Positions 8,469 through 18,361 are shown, counted from the first letter of the stretch. The stretch is DNA of 64,000 nucleotides from Rubricoccus marinus (GCF_002257665.1 NZ_MQWB01000001.1:3793119-3857118); one strand, 5' to 3'. Notes: generated by a model from the sequence alone, not told the origin. Numbers and translations are program-made.

Positions 8469-8476
8469 GAAAGCTA
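8469..8476 (-). promoter_or_regulatory. candidate -7 element of nuoI
   Basis: TAGCTTTC on the minus strand, immediately downstream of a CGCCAGAGGC half-site. Confidence 0.35.
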
Positions 8477-8573
8477 CGCCTCTGGCGGGGCGCGGTTCGC
8501 CCTCGGCGCGGCGCTTCGGGACGTGTTCACCGCCAGAGGCGTGGCGTCGTGGCCTCGGGCGCCCGAGGGCGGG

Positions 8574-11213
8574 TCAGCGAACGACGGTCACGAGCCGCGT
8601 TGTGCGGCGCTCTCCCGCCGTCGCCTCCACGGCGTAGACGCCTGGTGCGAGGTCCCCCGGAAGCTTCAATGCCACGTCGCCAGAGGCCTGTGGCCCGTCT
8701 GCCAGAACCGCGACCTCGCGGCCGAGCATGTCCAGCACGCGGACGCGGACGGCTTCTGGCGCGGTGAGCGCGAGGCGGACGGTGGCGCCGCCGCGCGCGG
8801 GGTTCGGCGCGACGGTGAGCGCGATCTCGCCAGAGGCGCCGGGTGTAGGCTCGCCGGCGACGGGTGGCGGGTCGGCGGTGTAGAGGCGGATGATGGTGCC
8901 GACCTCCGGGAGCGCGGGCGCGGCCTCTGGCGAGCCGAAGACGTATTCGTCCAGCGGGTCTCTGCGAGTGTCTATAAGCGAGAACAGACGCGCTCGGTCG
9001 GGTTCGGTAAAGCACGCCTCCGGTGCGCTCTCGACGCGTGGCCTGTACTCCGCTTCGAACTCCCCATAGGTCGTGGCTGGGTAGTACGCGCCGATCGTGC
9101 TCGACTGGACGTAGTTCGGGAAGTCTGCGGGGGTGGGAACACCTTGGAATCCTTCTCCCGGCCCAAACGTGCATGGCGCGCGCGAATTGAACGTCGGTAC
9201 GAGGCGCACGTCATCGGCGGGGTCGTTCTCGGCGCCGGGCGTGACCGCACCGATGTCCCAGACTTCAAACGGGACGCCTCGCACTGTGAGGTCGTACACG
9301 CTCGTTGCGAGGCTGCCCTCATCGGTGAACCGGATCTCGAAATCGTTGGGAGTGAACCGGCCAAGGGCCGTCGCCGCGTACGAGCCGCTGTATGTATTGA
9401 GGTAATAGGCGCCCGTTGAATTCAGGGAGCGGTAGACGAGGTTGCCTCCCACCTCCTCACATCCGTCTCGGCTCTCGGCGCTGCCGGCGCACGGATCAGA
9501 GCCGCCCGGTCCCGCGCTCTCGACAAACGCGAACGCACCAGAAGCCAACGTGAGAGGCCCCGCGCGGTACACGAACACGGACTGGGGCTCCGAGGCGGAA
9601 CCGCTGCCCCCATTCGCGAACGCGCGGACCTGCCAGAACACCTCTTGCGTTCCAAACCGGGCGGTCCGGGCATCGCGGGTCAGATCGAAAATCCGAAGCG
9701 TGAGCGACGGTTCTGTGACCGTTCGGGAGTTGAACAACGTGCTGGGCGAGAACCCCCAGCGGACGTAGTAACCGCTCGCGCCATCAACGGGCGTCCACGA
9801 GAAGGCCACCGAATCTGCCTGTGTAGCCGGAGCTCCGGCCTCTGGCGCCAGAGGCGTGGGCGTGGCGAGCGCGGTGAGATCGGCGCCGAGGCCCCAGAGC
9901 GTTCCCGCGTCGTAGGCGTCCTGCACGGCATCGCTGACGGCGCGGAGTTCGGTGACGCTGTCGAGGCGGTCCGCTCCTTGCGCAAAAAGGGCCGCGAGGT
10001 CTACCGTGTGGCGCTCGCCAGAGGCCAGGTCCAGCGGGGGCGCGGCGAGAACGAACGTGAGGTTGCCTCCGAATCCGTTCGTACCCATCCCGTCTGCATT
10101 CTCCGGGCTCCAGAACTGTCCGGTGACCGGGTCGCCGGGGTAGAAGAACGGCGTCAGGGGATACGTGCTGGGCTGCTGATACCCATGTTCGTATTCGCGC
10201 TGTGGAGAGCCATCGCCCCACAATCCCTGGAGACGGTAAGAGTACTGATTCGCGGTAGCGGGGTATCCGGTCGTCATCGCGGGGTGCCCGTTAGGGATGT
10301 AGGTCGACGTCGCCGCGCCACCGAGGAGGTCGAAGCCAAACGCGGGCGGAGTCCCGTACACTGCGTCGGTTTCCGCTCTGTTGTACACCACCGTCATCGA
10401 GCGCGTCGTGTCGGTGTGGAGGAAGTCGTCGCTGGCATCGCCGAGGTCTGTATCGGCGTAGAAGCCCGCGCGGAGCCCCTCAATGGTGCTCGGCCCTCGG
10501 TTGAGGACCTCGTAGCGGTAGAACGTGGCCTCTGGCGTCCCGGCCACCTCGCCTCCCGCACCGGAGATGGCGAAGGCGCTCACGCGCACCTCCACACCGA
10601 GCGGCGGCGTCTCGCGAGCGGTGTGCGGCGCGCCCACGTCGTTCATGACCCACCACGCCGTCTGGCTGCCGTAGATCACCGGCCGCTCGCCCGCGCCGAG
10701 GTCCAGCACCTGCTCCCGCGAGGTCGCCGCTAGAGGCTGGCCGCTGGCGTCCACGGCGGGCGCGCCCAGTCCCACCGGCCACGCCGCGAGGTCCGCGCTC
10801 GCCTCGCCAGAGGCCTCGTAGCGGTCCACGTCCGCGGTGCTCACGACGTAGATGCGGTCGAACGCGGAGCAGTCGTCGGCGTCGGGGAGCGTGCCGTCCT
10901 CGTTGAGCGGGCCGGGCCAGAACGCGGGGCCACCGAAGACGGCGCCGGCGGCCCGTACCTCCCCGCCGACCTCGCCGCTCAGCCAGAGCCCCGCTGCATA
11001 AACGGGCGAGTTCCCCGAGGTGCGCGGCACGACGTACCCGCTGGCGGTGCTGTTGCCGAGGAACAGGCTCCCGGTGTTGAACACGCGCGCGAAGACGTTG
11101 GACACGTCGAGGTCCCCCTCGGCGGTCCCCATCTCGCACAAGCCGGGCGTCTGGGCGTGGGCGCCAGAGGCTACAAAGAGGAGCAGGGCGGCGAGCGTAG
11201 CGAAACGGCGCAT
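8574..11213 (-). CDS. secreted protein with T9SS type A C-terminal sorting domain (paralogue 1)
   Basis: An 879-residue exported protein. The signal peptide MRRFATLAALLLFVASGAHA precedes a long beta-rich body. A fibronectin-III-like segment lies at about 470-560 (SVAFSWTPVDGASGYYVRWGFSP). The last 85 residues are a type A T9SS sorting domain (GEIALTVAPNPARGGATVRL ... GREVAVLADG ... GVYAVEATAGERRTTRLVTV), so it should cross the outer membrane by the Por secretion system and be surface-attached or released. I start at the ATG at 11213, not the upstream in-frame codon, because that gives a clean signal peptide. It is a tandem paralogue of the next protein. No catalytic motif is seen. Confidence 0.9.
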   Translation of the reverse strand: MRRFATLAALLLFVASGAHAQTPGLCEMGTAEGDLDVSNVFARVFNTGSLFLGNSTASGYVVPRTSGNSPVYAAGLWLSGEVGGEVRAAGAVFGGPAFWPGPLNEDGTLPDADDCSAFDRIYVVSTADVDRYEASGEASADLAAWPVGLGAPAVDASGQPLAATSREQVLDLGAGERPVIYGSQTAWWVMNDVGAPHTARETPPLGVEVRVSAFAISGAGGEVAGTPEATFYRYEVLNRGPSTIEGLRAGFYADTDLGDASDDFLHTDTTRSMTVVYNRAETDAVYGTPPAFGFDLLGGAATSTYIPNGHPAMTTGYPATANQYSYRLQGLWGDGSPQREYEHGYQQPSTYPLTPFFYPGDPVTGQFWSPENADGMGTNGFGGNLTFVLAAPPLDLASGERHTVDLAALFAQGADRLDSVTELRAVSDAVQDAYDAGTLWGLGADLTALATPTPLAPEAGAPATQADSVAFSWTPVDGASGYYVRWGFSPSTLFNSRTVTEPSLTLRIFDLTRDARTARFGTQEVFWQVRAFANGGSGSASEPQSVFVYRAGPLTLASGAFAFVESAGPGGSDPCAGSAESRDGCEEVGGNLVYRSLNSTGAYYLNTYSGSYAATALGRFTPNDFEIRFTDEGSLATSVYDLTVRGVPFEVWDIGAVTPGAENDPADDVRLVPTFNSRAPCTFGPGEGFQGVPTPADFPNYVQSSTIGAYYPATTYGEFEAEYRPRVESAPEACFTEPDRARLFSLIDTRRDPLDEYVFGSPEAAPALPEVGTIIRLYTADPPPVAGEPTPGASGEIALTVAPNPARGGATVRLALTAPEAVRVRVLDMLGREVAVLADGPQASGDVALKLPGDLAPGVYAVEATAGERRTTRLVTVVR

Positions 11214-11380
11214 GCGATTCGGGCAGGGGGCGGGTGGAAGCATACCCCGCTGGGGGGGACGGCCGAGGGCATTGCTGCTGCCCTGCAACCGACATGGCGG
11301 CCTCTGGCGCTACGTCGGTCAGTCGGATTCTATCACGCCAGAGGCAAAAGCCTTAGCGGCCTCTGGCGCCCGAGGCTTGC

Positions 11381-14032
11381 TCAGCGGACGACGGTCACGA
11401 GCCGCGTCATGCGGCGCTCGCCTGCCACCGCCTCCACGGCGTACACCCCAGAGGCGAGGTCCCCCGGAAGGCGCAGCGCCATGTCGCCAGAGGCCTGTGG
11501 CCCCTCGGCTAGCGTTGCCACCTCGCGACCGAGCATGTCGAGCACGCGGACGCGGACGGCCTCTGGCGCGGTGAGCGCGAGGCGGACGGTGGCGGCGCCG
11601 CGCGCGGGGTTCGGCGCGACGGTGAGCGCGATCTCGCCAGAGGCGCCGGGTGTAGGCTCGCCGGAGACGGGGGGCGGGTCGGCGGTGTAGAGGCGGATGA
11701 CCGTGCCGGCCTCGGGAAGCGCGGGCGCGGCCTCTGGCGACCCGAAGAGGTATCCGTACACTGGTAGGCGGTCAACGTCGAAGAGGGTTTGGAACCGCTC
11801 GCCGTCGGTCTCTTCGAAGCACCCATCTGGTGCCGCTTCCACAAGGGGGGCGTATTCCGCTTCGAAATCCGCGTACGTCGTAACGGGATATGCGGCCCCG
11901 ATACGGTCCGAGAAGACATAGCCCGGGAAATCTGGATCCCTCACGTTGAAGCCACCGATGGGGCCGAACTCGCATGCCATGTCGGACCGATAGGTCGGCA
12001 GCAGCTGGACGTCATCTGAGGGGTCGTTTTCCTCCCCTAGCGCAACAGCGCCCACATCCCAGACTTCGAAGGGGACCCTGCGTACTCGAAGGCCATTACA
12101 GAAAGGCGCGCAACTCGCGAGTCCGCCCGATCTGGTGAAGCGGATCTCGTAATCATTAGGCGCGAAGGGTCCGATTTGGTAGGCCGAAAAGTCTTCTTGG
12201 GTCGAGGCGAAATAGTACGCGCCCGTTGAGTTCAGCGAACGGTACACGAGGTTGCCGCCGGTTTCGTCGCACCCGTCTCGGCTCTGTGCGCTCTCGGCGC
12301 AGGGGTCTGCGCCACCCGGCCCCGCCACTTCGATAAACGCGAGCGCGCCAGAGGCCAGCATGAGTGGCCCTTCGCGGTACACGAATACGGACCGCGGCTC
12401 GGAATACTCTCCGATGCCCCCGTCGCCGAGCGGGCGAACACTCCAGAAAACCTCCTGTATGCCGAATCGCGATCGCCGCCGGTCGATGCGCGTGAGCTGC
12501 TCAACGCGTAGAGCGAGCGAGGACCCGGGGGACTGCTGCGTGTTAAACAGGCTGTCCGGCGAGAACCCCCAGCGGACCTGGTAGCCACTCGCACCACCCA
12601 CCGGCGTCCACGAGAAGACCACCGAGTCCGCCTGCGTAGCCGGAGCTCCAGCCTCTGGCGCCAGAGACTGGGGCGTAGCGAGCGCGGTGAGATCAGCGCC
12701 GAGGTCCCAGAGCGTTCCCGCGTCGTAAGCGTCCTGCACCTCGTCGCTGACGGCGCGGAGTTCGGTGACGCTATCGAAGCGGTCCGTCCCCTGCGCGAAG
12801 AGGACCGCGAGGTCCACCGTGCGGCTCGCGCCAGAGGCCAGCGTGCTGGGCGGCGCCGTGATGACCATGCGTCGGTCGCCAGCAGGGTTGTTCGTGCCCT
12901 CGCCGTCGATGTTCTCCTCGCTCCAGAAGGACCCCGTTACTGGGTCTCCTGCAAGGACGAATGGCGTAACGGGGTACGTCTCGGGCTGCCCGTAACCGTC
13001 CCCGAACTCGCGCACCCGTGAACCGCCGCTCCACAAGCCCTGGAGCACGTTGTACATCTGCTCGCCCGTGACCGGGTCCCCCGTCGTCGTCGCGCTGGCC
13101 CCGCCGATGAACCAGCTGGAGGCGCCCGCGCCGTTCAGCAGGTCTATCCCTAGTGCGGGCGGGATGCCGTACACCCCATCTGTTGGAATGTCGTTGTAGA
13201 CGATGGCGAGGCTCCGCGTCGTATCGGTCGCGATGTAGTCGTCGGCCGCATCGCCCAGGTCGGGATCCGTGAAGAAGCCCGCGCGGAGGCCTGTGATCTC
13301 GTTCGCGCTCCGGTTGACGATCTCGTAGCGGTAGAAGGTGGCCTCTGGCGTGCCGGCCACCGCATCGCCCTCGCCGGAGATGGCGAAGGCGCTCACGCGG
13401 ACTTCCACGCCCAGCGGCGGCGTGTCTTGAAGGAGGTGGGGCGCCCCCACGTCGTTCATGACCCACCACGCCGTCTGGCTGCCGTAGATCACCGGCCGCT
13501 CGCCCGCGCCGAGGTCCAGCACCTGCTCCCGCGAGGTCGCCGCTAGAGGCTGGCCGCTGGCGTCCACGGCGGGCGCGCCCAGTCCCACCGGCCACGCCGC
13601 GAGGTCCGCGCTCGCCTCGCCAGAGGCCTCGTAGCGGTCCACGTCCACGGTGCTCACGACGTAGATCCGGTCGAAGGCGGAGCAGTCGTCGGCGTCGGGC
13701 AGCGTGCCGTCCTCGTTGAGCGGGCCGGGGTAGAAATTGAAGTTGGTGTAGCGCGAGCCCGCGACGCGGAGCTCGCCCTCGGCGTACCCACCCAGCCAGA
13801 TGCCCGCCGCGAACAGCGGGGAGTGGTTGGAGAAGCGCGGCACGAGGTAGCCGTCGCCATTGGTGGTCGCGTTGCCGAAGAACAGGCTCCCGGTGTTGAA
13901 CACGCGGGCGAAGACGTTGGACACGTCGAGGTCCCCCTCGGCCGTTCCTAGCGCGCACGAGCCGGGCGTCTGGGCGTGAGCGCCAGAGGCTGCAAAGAGG
14001 AGCACTGCGAGGAGTGTAGCGAAACGACCCAT
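11381..14032 (-). CDS. secreted protein with T9SS type A C-terminal sorting domain (paralogue 2)
   Basis: An 883-residue paralogue of the protein at 8574-11213, with the same architecture: signal peptide MGRFATLLAVLLFAASGAHA, beta-rich body, Fn3-like segment and T9SS type A tail. Similarity is patchy. The body has diverged, while a DNA stretch of about 200 bp (13446-13646) is identical to 10633-10833, and the sorting-domain DNA is also nearly identical. That pattern points to gene conversion or a recent partial exchange. The start is the ATG at 14032. As adhesin-like cargo without an enzymatic motif, it may be a surface structural protein. Confidence 0.9.
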   Translation of the reverse strand: MGRFATLLAVLLFAASGAHAQTPGSCALGTAEGDLDVSNVFARVFNTGSLFFGNATTNGDGYLVPRFSNHSPLFAAGIWLGGYAEGELRVAGSRYTNFNFYPGPLNEDGTLPDADDCSAFDRIYVVSTVDVDRYEASGEASADLAAWPVGLGAPAVDASGQPLAATSREQVLDLGAGERPVIYGSQTAWWVMNDVGAPHLLQDTPPLGVEVRVSAFAISGEGDAVAGTPEATFYRYEIVNRSANEITGLRAGFFTDPDLGDAADDYIATDTTRSLAIVYNDIPTDGVYGIPPALGIDLLNGAGASSWFIGGASATTTGDPVTGEQMYNVLQGLWSGGSRVREFGDGYGQPETYPVTPFVLAGDPVTGSFWSEENIDGEGTNNPAGDRRMVITAPPSTLASGASRTVDLAVLFAQGTDRFDSVTELRAVSDEVQDAYDAGTLWDLGADLTALATPQSLAPEAGAPATQADSVVFSWTPVGGASGYQVRWGFSPDSLFNTQQSPGSSLALRVEQLTRIDRRRSRFGIQEVFWSVRPLGDGGIGEYSEPRSVFVYREGPLMLASGALAFIEVAGPGGADPCAESAQSRDGCDETGGNLVYRSLNSTGAYYFASTQEDFSAYQIGPFAPNDYEIRFTRSGGLASCAPFCNGLRVRRVPFEVWDVGAVALGEENDPSDDVQLLPTYRSDMACEFGPIGGFNVRDPDFPGYVFSDRIGAAYPVTTYADFEAEYAPLVEAAPDGCFEETDGERFQTLFDVDRLPVYGYLFGSPEAAPALPEAGTVIRLYTADPPPVSGEPTPGASGEIALTVAPNPARGAATVRLALTAPEAVRVRVLDMLGREVATLAEGPQASGDMALRLPGDLASGVYAVEAVAGERRMTRLVTVVR

Positions 14033-14254
14033 ATGGTTAGAAGCGATAGCGTACCCGCAACATATTTGCGCGTACATCGAACCGCTCGGAGAAACCCGTC
14101 AGTGGTCTCGCGGTGCTGCTGAGTGGCTACGCGTCCGCTCGGCTGCGCCCCCGCGTCGGCCTCTCGCGCCAGAAGCCTCTGGCGCCGGGAGCCTCACCCC
14201 GTGTTTGCATGGAAAGGCGATCCGCCTCTGGCGCCAGAGGCCAGGCCCGCGCCG

Positions 14255-16333
14255 CTACGCGAGCGCAGCCGCCACAAACACGCCCCGCTCGGTGAACGCT
14301 GCAGCTTCGCCCGCTGGCATAGGCTTCCCGAAGAGGTACCCCTGGCCATACGTCGCGCCCATCTGCCGGAGCAGTTCCGCCTGCTCAGCCGACTCGATGC
14401 CTTCCGCCACGACGTGCTTGCCGAGAACCTGGCTGAGGTGGACGACCGCTCGGACCAGCTCCCGGCTCTGGGTGTCCTTCGTCATCGTGTTCACAAACGA
14501 GCGGTCTACTTTGAGGACGTCGATGGGGAGCTCTTGGAGCGTGCGGAGCGAGGAGTAGCCCGTCCCGAAGTCGTCGATGCAGACGCGAGCGCCAGCGGCT
14601 TGGTGCTCTTGGAGCTCTGCGGATACGAGCCCGGTCTCCTCGACGAGTAGCGATTCGGTGATCTCAAGGGCAAGGGAATAGGGACTGTCGTGGAGGAGGT
14701 CCAGCACCCAGCGGATATCATCGGTGTAGCCCGCGTCCAAGACATCGTGCCCGGTGCAGTTCACGTTGATCGCCAGAGGCCGGCCGTCGCTGGCTGCGCC
14801 CCACTCGTACGCCTGACGCCCGGCCTCACGAAGGATCCACCGGTCGATGGCCGTGATCTGGCCACTGCGCTCTGCAGAACGCAGGAAGGCCTCCGGCCCG
14901 AGCAGGCCGAACTCGGGGTGCTCCCACCGCACGAGCGCTTCGAACCCCGCCAGGGAGAGATCAGAAAGGCGCACGACGGGTTGGTAAAAAGCGCGGAGCT
15001 CGCCCCGTGCAACGGCGTGACGGAGGTCCATCTCGAGCCGGTGGCCGCGGCTCGTTCCGTCCGTCTCTTTCTGGCTCCGCACGATGTGGATTCCCTTCCG
15101 GACTGTTTTGGCAACGTGCACCGTCCCCATGGCCTCGCTCAATATCCTGCTCGCGCTCACGTGGTCCGCCCTTCCCGTAACCGCCCCCACGGAGGCCGCG
15201 ACCGTTTCCTCCCGGTACCTCAACTGGATCGGGCGGTTGAGCTCGGACCGGATACGTAGGGCGACGTCCTCTGCGCCTTCCGCCAGAGGCCGAGTCGGGA
15301 GCAGAACTGCGAACTCGTCGCTGCCGATCCGCGCAACGGTGTCGGTCGGCCCGACAGTCCGTGTAAGGCGGCGGGCAACTTCCTGGAGCACCTCGTCGCC
15401 CGCCGAGTAGCCAAGGGTATCGTTGACCGCCTCGAACCGGTCCAGGTCAACGACGAGCACCATCCCTTCTGCGTGTTCCGGACCGAAGTGAGCAAGGGCT
15501 TCGGTAAGGCGCGTGAGAAAGAGGCGTCGGTTGGGAAGCCCCGTGAGGGGGTCGTAGTGCGCTTGGCGCTCTAGGCGGAGCTCCATTTTCCGGCGCTCTG
15601 TCACGTCGCGCGCGGACGTTTGGAGGTGAAGGATCTCCCCTGTGTCGTCGCAGATGATGTGCGTGTGGGACTCCAGCCAGACGTAGTGGCCGCCTTTGTG
15701 GAGGCACCGGTGAACAAGCGTAGAGACCGGGCGCTCGCCTCCTAGGAGAAGGGTGCGCCCCAGGTCTAGGAGGCCTCCGGCTTCTTCAGGGTGGAGGAGG
15801 TCTTCGGAGTGGAGCGTCAGGAATTCCTCTGGCGAGTAGCCGAGGATGAACTCCACCGACGGGCTGACCCACTTGTACTCCCCTTCTGGAGCGTGCAGGC
15901 AGATCATGTCCGTCATGTGCTGAGTCAGAAGCTGGTACCGCTCCGCCTCCTCTTGAGCCCTGCGTTCTGCCTCCCTCCGGTCCGTCGCGTCGAGAACGGT
16001 TGCGACGATGGCGCAGCGGCCGTCATGCTGGCTTGGAACGCTTGTCCATTCGAGGGGGACCGTTTTCCCGTCTTTCCGAACTCCTTGCACCGAGTGCGTC
16101 ATGGGCTCCTGCGCTCTTAGGGCGGAGCCGACTTCCATGAAGGGCACGTCCTCGCCTGCGATGAGGTCCAATAGCGAGAGCGAGCACAGCTCGGCCTCAG
16201 AATATGCGAAGAGCCGTGCTGCCTCCGGGTTGCAATACACGACGGCGGCGTCTTGGATCACCATCAGGCCAACTGCCGAACGCTGGACGATTTCCTGGAA
16301 GGCAGACGCCCCCGGAGATGAGGTGTGCGACAT
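14255..16333 (-). CDS. PAS-PAS-GGDEF-EAL cyclic-di-GMP signalling protein
   Basis: A 692-residue soluble protein. PAS1 lies at about 10-125, PAS2 with its PAC segment at about 130-255, GGDEF at about 262-425 and EAL at about 435-685. The diguanylate cyclase signature reads ARIGSDEFAVLL, that is GSDEF rather than GGDEF. The phosphodiesterase domain keeps FEALVRWEHP, NVNCTG, DDFGTGYSSL and VVAEGIES, so c-di-GMP hydrolysis is the safer prediction, with cyclase activity reduced or regulatory. There is no membrane segment, so the PAS domains should sense a cytoplasmic signal such as redox state or a small ligand. Confidence 0.92.
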   Translation of the reverse strand: MSHTSSPGASAFQEIVQRSAVGLMVIQDAAVVYCNPEAARLFAYSEAELCSLSLLDLIAGEDVPFMEVGSALRAQEPMTHSVQGVRKDGKTVPLEWTSVPSQHDGRCAIVATVLDATDRREAERRAQEEAERYQLLTQHMTDMICLHAPEGEYKWVSPSVEFILGYSPEEFLTLHSEDLLHPEEAGGLLDLGRTLLLGGERPVSTLVHRCLHKGGHYVWLESHTHIICDDTGEILHLQTSARDVTERRKMELRLERQAHYDPLTGLPNRRLFLTRLTEALAHFGPEHAEGMVLVVDLDRFEAVNDTLGYSAGDEVLQEVARRLTRTVGPTDTVARIGSDEFAVLLPTRPLAEGAEDVALRIRSELNRPIQLRYREETVAASVGAVTGRADHVSASRILSEAMGTVHVAKTVRKGIHIVRSQKETDGTSRGHRLEMDLRHAVARGELRAFYQPVVRLSDLSLAGFEALVRWEHPEFGLLGPEAFLRSAERSGQITAIDRWILREAGRQAYEWGAASDGRPLAINVNCTGHDVLDAGYTDDIRWVLDLLHDSPYSLALEITESLLVEETGLVSAELQEHQAAGARVCIDDFGTGYSSLRTLQELPIDVLKVDRSFVNTMTKDTQSRELVRAVVHLSQVLGKHVVAEGIESAEQAELLRQMGATYGQGYLFGKPMPAGEAAAFTERGVFVAAALA

Positions 16334-16906
16334 CGTGAGCTATACATGCTTGCCGGTCATACGAGGCACAGTTTGAGCAGCACAGACATGCCACTGGTAG
16401 GCTGGGTTTTGGAGCTCGGCACGGCCTCTTCGTGCAAGCTCTCCCAAGGCAAACGCATAAACCCTAGTCAATAGAGGGGATCGGTCTGCCAAACGGGGCG
16501 TTTAGGGCGGGAGGTATACTGACCGATGTTGACGCTATAAAGCGGGGCGGATTTGATCCTGTTTGATGGGTCCGGGCCTATGTGGGGGAGGACACGGAAC
16601 GATTTCGTGGCGCCTCGCCCGGATATTGATGTGGCACGTCCAAGTCCTCGTCACCCCGCAGATTTATCCGCAGACAGTGCATGAGTAGAAGCTTGATCCT
16701 CTTTCCGCAAACGATTGCATTGGTGGGCTAGGGCGATAGCGGCGTGTTGGTCGGCCGTGGCGGCGGCGTGCAAAAGGGTCGGCGGTGCCGGCCACGACCT
16801 GTTGCTCGATTCCGGGCGCGGGCGCGCCAGAGGCCTGCCGTCTTCGGTCGGCTTCACACTGCGCGCTCGCGCGGGGCCTCTGGCGAACCCCTTGCGCGCC
16901 CGGCGG
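16334..16906. other. long intergenic region upstream of lipA
   Basis: This 573-bp region lies between divergent genes. It is noticeably less GC-rich between about 16440 and 16700 than its surroundings. No frame has coding character or homology that I recognise. The half-site motif is absent from about 16334 to 16825 and appears only near 16829 and 16876. The region presumably holds the control sequences of both flanking genes. Confidence 0.5.
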
Positions 16907-16914
16907 TACCTTCG
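16907..16914 (+). promoter_or_regulatory. candidate -7 element of lipA
   Basis: TACCTTCG lies 21 bp before the lipA ATG. TTG occurs upstream, but at shorter spacing than the usual Bacteroidota -33/-7 pair. Confidence 0.4.
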
Positions 16915-16935
16915 CGTAAACCAACCGCATACACC

Positions 16936-17931
16936 ATGGCTACGCCCACAAAGGCCCCCCGCCGCCCCGGCGAGGTCGCGCTCAAGACCACCACGCCAGA
17001 GGCCGCCACGTTCGCCTCTGGCGACGGCGCCGACTTCGATGGCGGGATGCTGGAGCTTCCCGTCGTGCAGAAGGCGCCAGAGGCCCCGCGCCGCGGCGAG
17101 CGGCCGCCGTGGTTGCGCGTCAAGCTGCCCTACGGCGAGACGTTTCGGAGCATCCAGCAAACGCTGGAGGACTACAACCTGAACACGGTCTGCTCGTCCG
17201 CGCGCTGCCCCAACATGGGCGAGTGCTGGACGGCGGGCACGGCCACGTTCATGATCCTCGGCAACGTCTGCACGCGCTCGTGCAGCTTCTGCGCCGTCCA
17301 CACCGGCCGGCCCGAGAACAAGGACCTGGACTACGACGAGCCGCGCCGCGTGGCCGAGGCCGCTCGCCTCATGGGGCTCCAGCACGTCGTGGTGACCTCC
17401 ATCAACCGTGACGACCGCGAGGACGGCGGCGCGCCCATCTTCGCCGAGACGATCCGGCTCATCCACGAGCAGGGGCAGACCATCGAGGTGCTGATCCCGG
17501 ACATGCGCGGCGTGGAGAGCGCGCTGAAGACCGTGTTCGACGCGCGGCCCGAGGTGCTCAACCACAACGTGGAGACCGTCCCGCGGCTCTACCGCCGCGT
17601 GCGGCCACAGGCCAACTACCAGCGCTCGCTGGACGTGCTCAAGATGGCCAAGGAGGAGTACGGGCTCCGCACCAAGAGCGGCATCATGGTCGGCCTCGGC
17701 GAGACCGAAGAAGAGGTGCACAGCACGATGAAGGACTTTGCCGCCCACGGCATCGACGTGATGACGATTGGGCAGTACCTCCAGCCCACGCGGATGCACC
17801 TGCCGGTGGAGCGCTACGTGCACCCGGACGAGTTCGCGAAGTACAAGGAGATCGGCGAGGGCTACGGCATCGACCACGTGGAGGCCGGGCCGCTGGTCCG
17901 CTCCTCCTATCACGCTGAGCGGCACGTCTAG
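16936..17931 (+). CDS. lipA: lipoyl synthase
   Basis: A 331-residue radical-SAM enzyme that inserts two sulfurs into protein-bound octanoyl groups to make lipoate. The auxiliary cluster ligands are C86, C91 and C97 (VCSSARCPNMGEC). The SAM cluster ligands are C112, C116 and C119 (CTRSCSFC). MILGNVCTR, TSINRDD and GIMVGLGET are family hallmarks, and the terminal RSSYHAE Ser (a cluster ligand in LipA) is present. The ATG at 16936 gives an N-terminal tail of about 55 residues that is not conserved in the family. Three copies of the dispersed half-site, read as TPEA, FASG and APEA, fall in this tail. Confidence 0.95.
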   Translation: MATPTKAPRRPGEVALKTTTPEAATFASGDGADFDGGMLELPVVQKAPEAPRRGERPPWLRVKLPYGETFRSIQQTLEDYNLNTVCSSARCPNMGECWTAGTATFMILGNVCTRSCSFCAVHTGRPENKDLDYDEPRRVAEAARLMGLQHVVVTSINRDDREDGGAPIFAETIRLIHEQGQTIEVLIPDMRGVESALKTVFDARPEVLNHNVETVPRLYRRVRPQANYQRSLDVLKMAKEEYGLRTKSGIMVGLGETEEEVHSTMKDFAAHGIDVMTIGQYLQPTRMHLPVERYVHPDEFAKYKEIGEGYGIDHVEAGPLVRSSYHAERHV

Positions 17932-17941
17932 CCCCGCCACC

Positions 17942-18361
17942 ATGCGTCTTCTCCCGCTGCTCGGCCTCGCACTGCTCTTGCCTCTGGCGGGGTGTGGCCT
18001 CCTCGGCCGCCCCGCGGGGACGACCATCGCGCCGCACGTCGTCTTCCTGGCGCCCACGGGTTGCGCGGCGGCGGTCGCGAAGGTGCACCGCGGCGGCTAC
18101 GCGCTGATGGAGGTCGTCGAGGACGGCTACGCGTTCGAGCAGGGCGACGTGCTGGAGGGGCCGGACCGCGAGGGGCAGTCCATCTTCCGCCGCTTCCCCC
18201 CGGCGTTCCGCAACGCGGAGTGGTCGGAGGGCATCGAGGTCCCCATCGACGTTGTCGCGACCGGGCTTGAGCTCGGCGTGGCACGCCGGCAACTAGACGC
18301 ACGGTGTGTCGTGGAGGCGGAAGAGCTCCCGCGCCTGCCAGGCGCCGGAACGGTCCAGTAA
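17942..18361 (+). CDS. hypothetical lipoprotein
   Basis: A 139-residue protein starting 10 bp after lipA. The signal peptide ends in the lipobox PLAGC (Cys18), itself encoded by a CCTCTGGCG half-site. The mature region has two further cysteines and reads as a small compact domain (VVEDGYAFEQGDVLEGPDREG), with no family that I recognise. It may be co-transcribed with lipA, given the spacing. Confidence 0.75.
   Translation: MRLLPLLGLALLLPLAGCGLLGRPAGTTIAPHVVFLAPTGCAAAVAKVHRGGYALMEVVEDGYAFEQGDVLEGPDREGQSIFRRFPPAFRNAEWSEGIEVPIDVVATGLELGVARRQLDARCVVEAEELPRLPGAGTVQ

Noticed and set aside
16334-16906. Hidden gene or riboswitch in the long region before lipA
   Set aside because: No frame has coding character, and I recognise no riboswitch core; the lower GC looks like promoter-region sequence.
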